A DNA stretch of 64,000 nucleotides, taken from contig NZ_JAOCQD020000004.1 in assembly GCF_025290835.2 (NCBI RefSeq), positions 124,001-188,000 on the forward strand, read 5' to 3'. Of the stretch, positions 15,691 to 22,063 are shown piece after piece. The number at the start of each line of letters is the position of its first letter. Within the stretch, counting starts at the first letter, position 1. The notes under the pieces are model-generated. The model ran no database searches, was not told where the DNA came from, and saw nothing but the letters and a program-made list of their open reading frames with translations. Position numbers and translations under genes: made by a program. Source of the stretch: Aquabacterium sp. OR-4. Its GTDB lineage: Bacteria; Pseudomonadota; Gammaproteobacteria; Burkholderiales; Burkholderiaceae_C.

Positions 15691-16352
15691 CGGGCCGGCC
15701 CGGCTGCGCCGTGCGGGTGTGGCGCCGGCCCGGCAGCAACGCCGGGCGGGTGCCATCCCGGCGGCAGATGGGCCAGATCGGCCGGCGCGTCGATGTCGGC
15801 CACCGGCGCCAGCTCGGCCCAGGCCACGCCGGCGGCACGCAGGCGGGCGCGGGTGTGGGCCATCACCTGGTCATGGCTCCAGCGCATGCCGTCAAACCAG
15901 CGCGCATCGGCCTCGCGCTGGCCCACCAGCGCATAACCGCCATCGAGCGCGGGCACGAACACCAGCGCCTGGCTGTGCAGCGCCGCCGCGGCCTGGCGCA
16001 GCATGGCCGCGTCGAGCGCCGGCGCGTCGGTGCCGATCAGCAGCACGCGCCCGGCCTGCGGCAGGTGGCGGGCAAAGGCCCGGTGCATGCGCTGGCCCAG
16101 GTCGCCCGGCCCCTGCTCGGCCAGGCTGGCCCCGCAGGCCGCGGCAGCCTGGCGCAGCGCGGCGTGGCTGGCATCGGGCGCGGCACACAGCTCCACCGGG
16201 CCCAGCGCGGCCGCGCCGGCCTGGGCCAGGGCATGGCGCAGCATGCGTTCGGCCAGCGCCGCGGCGCCATCCAGGCCCAGCGCCGGCGCCAGGCGGGTCT
16301 TGGCCAGGCCGGGCACGGGGGCCTTGGCAAACACGATCACGGTGGTGCTCAC
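15687..16352 (-). CDS. TIGR04282-family glycosyltransferase, arsenosugar-type cluster (DUF2064)
   Basis: A 221-residue cytoplasmic protein starting VIVFAKAPVPGLAKTRLAP, the signature of the TIGR04282 (DUF2064) nucleotidyl/glycosyl transferases that accompany ArsS radical SAM genes. VLLIGTDAPALDAAML (metal-binding region) and VFVPALDGGYALVGQ are also family hallmarks. It probably transfers an activated sugar or glycerol-like unit in arsenosugar formation; the acceptor is not proven for any close homologue known to me. GTG is chosen as start because it overlaps the stop of the upstream gene (GTGA); its own stop overlaps the next ATG. Confidence 0.82.
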   Translation of the reverse strand: MSTTVIVFAKAPVPGLAKTRLAPALGLDGAAALAERMLRHALAQAGAAALGPVELCAAPDASHAALRQAAAACGASLAEQGPGDLGQRMHRAFARHLPQAGRVLLIGTDAPALDAAMLRQAAAALHSQALVFVPALDGGYALVGQREADARWFDGMRWSHDQVMAHTRARLRAAGVAWAELAPVADIDAPADLAHLPPGWHPPGVAAGPAPHPHGAAGPAR

Positions 16353-17071
16353 CGGTAGGCCTCGGCCAGGCGGGCCGGCGACTCGCCGCGCCAGTAGCGC
16401 CAGCGCAGCCACCACATCAGCACGATGGTGCGCCAGACGCCGCGCTGCTCCCAGCGCCGGCCCGAGGTGTGCACCTGCGCGCGCAGGCAGGCCGGGCGGC
16501 CCAGGCGCCGGAGCCGGCGCGACAGCTCGATGTCCTCCATCAGCGGCTGGGCCGCAAAGCCGCCCACCTGGTCGAAGGCCGCCCGCGTGACGAAGATCGC
16601 CTGGTCGCCGGTGGCGATGCCGCTGAGCCGCGAGCGCAGGTTCATCATCGCCGCCACCACCCGCAGCAGGCGCGCGCGGCCGTCGATGTGCACATCGAAG
16701 CGGCCCCAGCAGGCCCCGGCGGCCAGCGCCTGCAGCACCAGCGCATCGGCCCGCGGCGGCAGGCGCGTGTCGGCATGCAGAAACAGCAGGCTGCCGCCGC
16801 GCGCCTGCGCTGCGCCGGCGTTCATCTGCAGCGCGCGGCCGCGTGGCGAGGCGATCACGGCGTCCACCCAGGGCGCGGCGAGCCCGGGCGTGCCGTCGCG
16901 GCTGCCGCCATCCACCAGCAGCAGTTCGACGCCGCGCGCGCGCAGCGGTGCCAGCGCCTGCAGCGTGGCGGTGATGCCCGCCGCCTCGTCGAGCGCCGGC
17001 ATCACGATCGTCAGCGCGGGGCTCATGCCGGCGGCCCGCCCGGCGTCATGCGCGCTCCCGGCCTGGGTCAT
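16349..17071 (-). CDS. TIGR04283-family glycosyltransferase (GT2), arsenosugar-type cluster
   Basis: A 240-residue GT-A fold transferase. It has LTIVMPALDEAAGI at the N-terminus, the nucleotide-sugar region LLLVDGGSRDGT, the metal-binding D-x-D-like FLHADTRLP, and the acceptor loop QPLMEDIELSRRLRRLG. The C-terminal WRTIVLMWWLRWRYWRGE is amphipathic and may touch the membrane. TIGR04283 proteins regularly pair with TIGR04282 and the ArsS radical SAM enzyme. The start at 17071 was chosen because its ATG overlaps the upstream stop; an internal ATG at 17026 (MSPALTIVMP) is equally close to the family start and is the main alternative. Confidence 0.8.
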   Translation of the reverse strand: MTQAGSAHDAGRAAGMSPALTIVMPALDEAAGITATLQALAPLRARGVELLLVDGGSRDGTPGLAAPWVDAVIASPRGRALQMNAGAAQARGGSLLFLHADTRLPPRADALVLQALAAGACWGRFDVHIDGRARLLRVVAAMMNLRSRLSGIATGDQAIFVTRAAFDQVGGFAAQPLMEDIELSRRLRRLGRPACLRAQVHTSGRRWEQRGVWRTIVLMWWLRWRYWRGESPARLAEAYR

Positions 17072-19248
17072 CGCCGCTCCCAGGCATGCAGCCGGGCCAG
17101 CCAGCGCAGCAGGCGCTGCGGCGCGTGCGCGCGCCGCCATTCGCCGGCCACGTGCCGGTTGGCCTCGCCCAGCGTCGGGTAGGTGTGCACGGTGCCGAGC
17201 AGCTTGTTCAGGCCCAGGCGGTGCTGCATGGCCAGCACGTACTCGGCCAGCAGCTCGCTGGCGTGCTCGCCAACGATGGTGACGCCCAGGATGCGGTCGC
17301 TGCCCGGCACGGTGAGCACCTTCACGAAGCCCTGGGTGCTGCCGTCGACGATGGCGCGGTCGAGGTCGTCGAGCGCATAGCGCGTGACCTCGACGGCGAT
17401 GCCGCGATCCTGCGCCTGGCTCTCGTTGAGGCCCACGCGGGCCACCTCGGGGTCGGTGAAGGTGGCGCGCGGAATCACCCGCTGATCGACCCGAAAGCGC
17501 TTGAAGCGGCCGAACAGCGCGTTCACGGCCGCGTACCAGGCCTGATGGGCCGCGGCATGGGTGAACTGCTCGGCACTGGCCACGTCGCCCACGGCATAGA
17601 TGTTGGGAAAGCGGGTCTGCAGCCAGTCATTGGTGGCGATGGCCTGCTGCGCGGTGAGCGCGATGCCCAGCGCCTCCAGGCCGAAGCCGTTGACCCGCGG
17701 GCTGCGCCCCACCGCGCACAGCAGCTCGTCGTAGGCGATCACCCGCTCGGCGCCGGTCTCGCCAGGGCGGGCCACCAGCTGCCGCGCACCGGCCGCGCCC
17801 TGCACGCGCAGGGCCTGGTGGCCGGTGAGCAGGTGCACGCCATCGGCGCGCAGCGCGGCGGCAACCAGGTCGGAGACCTCGGCGTCCTCGCGCGCCAGGA
17901 TGCGCGGCGCGGCTTCCAGCAGCGTGACCTGGCTGCCCAGGCGCGCAAAGCTCTGCGCCAGTTCGCAGCCGATGGGCCCGCCGCCCAGCACCAGCAGCCG
18001 GCGCGGCAGGCTGCGCAGGCCCCACACCGTGTCGCTGGTCAGGCAGCCGGCCTCGGCCAGGCCCGGCAGCGGCGGCAGGCGCGGGCTGGCCCCGGTGGCG
18101 ATGACGATGTTGCGCGTGCTCAGCGTGCGCTGCGTGCCGTCGGCCAGCGTCACCGCAACCTGCCAGGGGCTCGTGATGTGCGCCCGGCCCTGCAGCACCT
18201 CGACGCCCAGGCCGGTGTAGCGCGCCACCGAGTCGTGCGGCGCGATCTGGCCGATGACGCGCTGCACGCGCTGCATCACCGCGGCAAAGTCGACCTGGGC
18301 GCTGGCGCCCACCAGCCCGAACTCGCCAGCCCGGCGCAGCTGCTGCGCCAGCCGCGCCGAGCGGATCAGGGTCTTGCTCGGCACGCAGCCGGTGTTCAGG
18401 CAGTCGCCGCCCATGCGCTGGCCTTCCACCAGCGTGACCCGGGCCTTCACCGCGGCGGCGATGTAGGCCGTGACCAGGCCGCCGGCCCCGGCACCGATGA
18501 CCACCAGGTTGCGATCAAAGCGCCGCGGCCGTGGCCAGGCGGCATACAGCCGGCGCCTGTGCAGCCAGGCCACGCCAGCCCGGGCCAGCAGCGGAAACAG
18601 GCCCAGCAGCAGCAGGCTGCCCAGCAGCGCCGGCGAGACGATGTCGCCCGCGGCGCCCAGCGTCGCCAGCTGCGTGCCGGCGTTCACGTACACCGCGGTG
18701 CCGGGCAGCATGCCAAGCTGGCTGATGACATAGAAGCGCCCGGCAGCCATCGGCGTCAGGCCCATCAGCAGGTTGATCAGCCAGAACGGAAACAGCGGCA
18801 CCAGGCGCAGCGTCAGCAGGTAGGCGCTGCCGTCCCGGCGCACGCCGTCCTGGATGGGCGCCAGCGCCTGGCCGAAGCGCGCCTGCACCGCGTCGCGCAG
18901 CAGGTGGCGCGCCACCAGCATCGCCAGCAGCGCCCCCAGGCTGGACGCAAAGCTCACGATCAGCAGGCCCCAGCCCAGGCCGAACATCGCGCCGGCGGCC
19001 AGCGTGAGGATCACCGCCCCCGGGATCGACAACGCCGTGGCCGCCACGTACAGCGCAAAGAAGGCGGCCGCGCTGAGCAGCGGCTGCGCCTGCACCCGCG
19101 CCTGCAGCAGGTGGCGGCTGGCCTTGAGCTGATCGAGCGTGAGCAGCGCGCCCAGCCCGTGGTGCTGCCAGGCCCACAGCAGCAGCAACGCCAGCACGCC
19201 CAGCGCCGCCCACAGCCAGGCGCGCGCCGGCCGCCGCGCAGCCGCCAT
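17068..19248 (-). CDS. Fusion of VTT-type (TVP38/TMEM64) membrane domain and FAD-dependent disulfide oxidoreductase
   Basis: A 726-residue protein. Residues 1-235 form a polytopic TVP38/TMEM64 (VTT/DedA-like) domain with the conserved SIPGAVILTLAAGAMFGLGWG and LRLVPLFPFWLINLLMGLT motifs. Residues about 245-726 are a complete flavoprotein disulfide reductase: FAD site VIGAGAGGL, redox cysteines C283 and C288 (GGDCLNTGCVPSK), NAD site LGGGPIGCELAQ, AVGDVA, and a C-terminal His-x6-Glu catalytic pair (HTYPTLGEA). The enzyme half resembles mercuric reductase and dihydrolipoamide dehydrogenase but lacks the mercury-binding C-terminal Cys pair. Its start overlaps the ArsS stop. It may reduce a thiol or metalloid substrate at the membrane (inference). 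Confidence 0.87.
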   Translation of the reverse strand: MAAARRPARAWLWAALGVLALLLLWAWQHHGLGALLTLDQLKASRHLLQARVQAQPLLSAAAFFALYVAATALSIPGAVILTLAAGAMFGLGWGLLIVSFASSLGALLAMLVARHLLRDAVQARFGQALAPIQDGVRRDGSAYLLTLRLVPLFPFWLINLLMGLTPMAAGRFYVISQLGMLPGTAVYVNAGTQLATLGAAGDIVSPALLGSLLLLGLFPLLARAGVAWLHRRRLYAAWPRPRRFDRNLVVIGAGAGGLVTAYIAAAVKARVTLVEGQRMGGDCLNTGCVPSKTLIRSARLAQQLRRAGEFGLVGASAQVDFAAVMQRVQRVIGQIAPHDSVARYTGLGVEVLQGRAHITSPWQVAVTLADGTQRTLSTRNIVIATGASPRLPPLPGLAEAGCLTSDTVWGLRSLPRRLLVLGGGPIGCELAQSFARLGSQVTLLEAAPRILAREDAEVSDLVAAALRADGVHLLTGHQALRVQGAAGARQLVARPGETGAERVIAYDELLCAVGRSPRVNGFGLEALGIALTAQQAIATNDWLQTRFPNIYAVGDVASAEQFTHAAAHQAWYAAVNALFGRFKRFRVDQRVIPRATFTDPEVARVGLNESQAQDRGIAVEVTRYALDDLDRAIVDGSTQGFVKVLTVPGSDRILGVTIVGEHASELLAEYVLAMQHRLGLNKLLGTVHTYPTLGEANRHVAGEWRRAHAPQRLLRWLARLHAWERR

Positions 19249-20252
19249 CAGGCCGCCCCGGCGGGCGCAGCCTGCAGTGCCGCGGCGCCGGCTTCGAGCG
19301 CACCGCCGCAGCTGCTGCCCTGCCCGGCCGTGCAGCCGTAGCAGTGCTCGGCCACGCGGATGTCGCTGCCCAGCGCATCGTGCTGCAGCAGGTCGCGCAG
19401 CTGCGGCCGGGCCTGCGCCCCCAGGCTGGCGGGCAGGCCCAGCATCTGGTTGAAGTCGCAGTCGTACAGATCACCCTGCCAATCAACGCTGAGCAGGCTG
19501 CGGCACATCACGGTGCCCAGGTTGTCGGCGCGGTAGCTGCCGCGCAGCAGGGCCATGTAGTCTGCAAAGCGGCCCTGGCTGACCAGGGTGCTGCCAAAGC
19601 GCTGGATCGGCATGTTGGTCAGCGCAAACAGGTGGTCGAAGCGGATGCCGAAATGCTGCAGCAGCTCGCGCTTGTAGTCGGCCTCGAGCGGGCCTTGCGG
19701 CGGCGGCAGCGATGGCCCCTGCGGGTTGTAGACCAGGTTCAACACGCGGCCGCTCACGCCGTCGCCATAGCCCAGCGCATTGAGCTGGCGCAGGCCGGCA
19801 ATGCTGCGATCGAACACACCGTCGCCGCGCTGGCGGTCGACATTGGCCGCTGAGTAGCACGGCAGCGAGGCCGTGACCTCGGCCTCCATGTCGGCCAGAA
19901 AGGCCGCCAGATCCTGCTGCCCCGGCTCGCTCAGGATGGTGAGGTTGCAGCGGTCGATCACCCGCACGCCCAGGGCACGCGCACCGCGCACCAGGCGGCG
20001 GAAGTGCGGGTTCAGCTCGGGCGCGCCGCCGGTCAGGTCGAGCGTGCCGACGCCGCGCACGCGCAGCACCTCGAGCACCAGCGCCACGGTGTCGCCGTCC
20101 ATCATCTCGGTGCGCTGCGGGCTGGCCGCCACATGGCAGTGCAGGCAGCTCTGGTTGCAGCGGTAGCCCAGGTTGACCTGCAGCGTGTCGAGCGCCTGGC
20201 GGCGCAGCGCCGGAAAGTCGGTGGAGGCAAGCAGGGGCAGGGTGGCGTGCAT
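19248..20252 (-). CDS. arsS: Arsenosugar biosynthesis-type radical SAM protein ArsS
   Basis: A 334-residue radical SAM enzyme with the 4Fe-4S/SAM motif C32-x3-C36-x2-C39 (GYRCNQSCLHCHVAASP), a GGAPE box (LDLTGGAPELN) and a Cys-rich C-terminus (EHCYGCTAGQGSSCGG). The tail matches the radical SAM/Cys-rich family TIGR04167. ArsS is thought to attach a deoxyadenosyl group to dimethylarsenate on the way to arsenosugars. Some family members carry selenocysteine in the tail; here all positions read as Cys. It is the first gene of a five-gene overlapping operon. No arsM methyltransferase is in the window, so it must lie elsewhere or the substrate differs. Confidence 0.87.
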   Translation of the reverse strand: MHATLPLLASTDFPALRRQALDTLQVNLGYRCNQSCLHCHVAASPQRTEMMDGDTVALVLEVLRVRGVGTLDLTGGAPELNPHFRRLVRGARALGVRVIDRCNLTILSEPGQQDLAAFLADMEAEVTASLPCYSAANVDRQRGDGVFDRSIAGLRQLNALGYGDGVSGRVLNLVYNPQGPSLPPPQGPLEADYKRELLQHFGIRFDHLFALTNMPIQRFGSTLVSQGRFADYMALLRGSYRADNLGTVMCRSLLSVDWQGDLYDCDFNQMLGLPASLGAQARPQLRDLLQHDALGSDIRVAEHCYGCTAGQGSSCGGALEAGAAALQAAPAGAA

Positions 20253-20262
20253 GGGGCAGTGG

Positions 20263-20319
20263 GCGGTTGGCGTGGCGGTTGGCGTGGCGGGTGGCGGGTG
20301 GCGGGTGGCGGGTGGTGGG
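20263..20319. repeat. G-rich tandem array: 12-bp x2 then GCGGGTG x4
   Basis: GCGGTTGGCGTG occurs twice (20263-20286), then GCGGGTG four times (20287-20314), ending GGTGGG. Five GGG tracts separated by four bases make this stretch a G-quadruplex candidate on the plus strand. It sits 10-70 bp upstream of the arsS start codon, on its template strand. Confidence 0.8.
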
Positions 20320-20490
20320 CGTGGTGCGGTGGGCCTGGGCCGGCGGCATGAGCGCAAGGGCCTGCCATCGTGCCAGACCTGGATGGCCGCGCAGACCCGA
20401 CACCACCCGCGCCGGCGGGCCGTCGCCTGGCGTGACCGCGGCCTCGGCGGTTGAAGCAGCGGCAGCGGCCACGGCAGCCACGCCGGTTGC

Positions 20491-20526
20491 GGCAGTCGCG
20501 GCAGTTGCAGCAGTCGCGGCAGTTGC
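20491..20526. repeat. 18-bp tandem repeat upstream of arsS
   Basis: GCAGTCGCGGCAGTTGCA occurs twice in a row, with degenerate copies on both sides (about 20452-20545). It is in the non-coding region between arsS and the divergent histidine phosphatase gene. The whole 20253-20857 interval shows no convincing gene; short frames through it read only as low-complexity peptide. Confidence 0.75.
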
Positions 20527-20583
20527 AGCAGCTGCGGTGCCCTCACCTTCGTGGCCGTTGGCCCCGGCCACCGGTCGGGGCCG

Positions 20584-20644
<61 letters not shown>

Positions 20645-20857
20645 CGATTCGTTTCCGCGATTTCACAAGCTTATGTCTAGTTGCGGACAGATGCCATGCC
20701 TTGCGCCGAGGCCCTTGGCGCACCAGCGGCAGGTTGCGCCCCGTGGCCGGCCACCGCCTGCCCCGCCAGGCCGATGCCCCTGGGCGGTGCAGTGGCGGCG
20801 CGGTCGCGCTACAACCCGGCCCTGGCCCGGTGGCCCGGGCACACCGACATTCCCACC

Positions 20858-21587
20858 ATGCGGCGGCAACACATGCAAGGGCAGCACATTCAGGCGCAAC
20901 AGATGCACGGGCAATGCGCGCGCTGGCACCGCATGCACGGGCACCAGCCCCAGGCCTGGGCCTGGATCGGGGCCCGGACACTCGCCGGCGGGCTGGCCGG
21001 CCTGATCATTGGCGGCAGCCTGATGGCCGCGACCGGGCCCGCGCAGGCACAGGCACAGGCCCAGGCACAGACTGGCGCGCCACCGCCCGGCCCCACGCCG
21101 GCGCTGATGGACGGCGACGTGCTGCTCTACCGCCATGCCATCGCGCCGGGCGGTGGTGATCCGCCGGGTTGGCGGCTGGGCGACTGCAGCACCCAGCGCA
21201 ATCTGGACGACAGCGGCCGCCAGCAGGCGCGCCGCATCGGCGAGGCGCTGCGCGCGCGGCCTGCGCATTGCGGCGCTGTGGGCCTCGCCGTGGTGCCGCA
21301 CGCGCGAGACGGCGGCGCTGGCCTTTGCCGGTCAGCCAGTGCAAGATCAGCCGGCCTTTGCGTCCTTCTTCGACGAACCCGCCCGGCGCGAGGCGCAAAC
21401 CGCCGCGGCCCAGGCGCTGCTGCGGCGCTGGCACAGCGGCCGCAGCGCGCCGGGCCTGCTGGTGGTGGTGACGCACCAGGTCAACATCACCGCGCTCACC
21501 GGCATCCATCCGGCCTCGGGCGAAGGCGTGCAGCTGCGCTGGCAGGGCGGGGCCTGGCAGGTGGCCGGGCGCATCGCGCCACCCTGA
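20858..21587 (+). pseudogene. Histidine phosphatase family (SixA/phosphoglycerate mutase-like) gene with frameshift
   Basis: The first part, after a signal-like segment (TLAGGLAGLIIGGSLMAATGPAQAQ), reads MDGDVLLYRHAIAPGGGDPPGW ... NLDDSGRQQARRIGEALRAR, a histidine phosphatase start with catalytic RHA. The match then continues in another frame with LRIAALWASPWCRTRETAALAF ... VVVTHQVNITALTGI, where H is the second catalytic His. The switch lies in the CG-rich run at about 21249-21262 and fits loss of one CG dinucleotide. It is either a true inactivating mutation or a sequencing error. The start is uncertain; a TTG at 20681 is an alternative. Confidence 0.75.
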
Positions 21588-21788
21588 GGGCGGCCGCCAA
21601 AACCAGCGGCGCCGGCACCGGGCCACGGCGCCCACAACGGCCCGCCGCGTCAGACTGCCAGGCCGGCGCGACAGGCTGTCGCAACAAGATGCGGGGCCGC
21701 ACTGATTGCCTCCGCTGGACACGGGATGCGCTAATGCGGCGAGGTATGCTTGCCCACGCATATCGACCGTCCTCCAGGAGTACCTGCC

Positions 21789-21998
21789 ATGAGCGATTCG
21801 AAGCACGCACCGTTGTCCCGCCGCCGCGTCTTTGCCGGCGCAGGGGCCGCCAGTGCATTGGCCGGGGTGGCCGCGCTGGTCTCGCGCAGCGAACCGGCCG
21901 AGGTGGTGGCCGAGGCGGCCAAGCCGGCGCCCGAGGCCGGCGGCGGCTACCAGCTCACTGATCACGTCAAGCGTTACTACCAGACCGCCAAGGTCTGA
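21789..21998 (+). CDS. Small Tat-signal protein of formate dehydrogenase region (TIGR02811 type)
   Basis: A 69-residue protein with a twin-arginine-type N-terminus (PLSRRRVFAGAGAASALAGVAALVS) and a short soluble tail ending YQLTDHVKRYYQTAKV. This is the formate_TAT family (TIGR02811) that regularly opens formate dehydrogenase operons in proteobacteria. Its role is unknown; it may be a small export partner or a membrane-anchored subunit. CAGGAG lies 7 bases before the ATG, and fdhA follows after 65 bp. Confidence 0.85.
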   Translation: MSDSKHAPLSRRRVFAGAGAASALAGVAALVSRSEPAEVVAEAAKPAPEAGGGYQLTDHVKRYYQTAKV

Positions 21999-22063
21999 CG
22001 CCACCCCATCTGCCCTGACGGCCGCGCAGTCCGCGCGGTCCTGCCACGTCATCTGGAGAAGCC

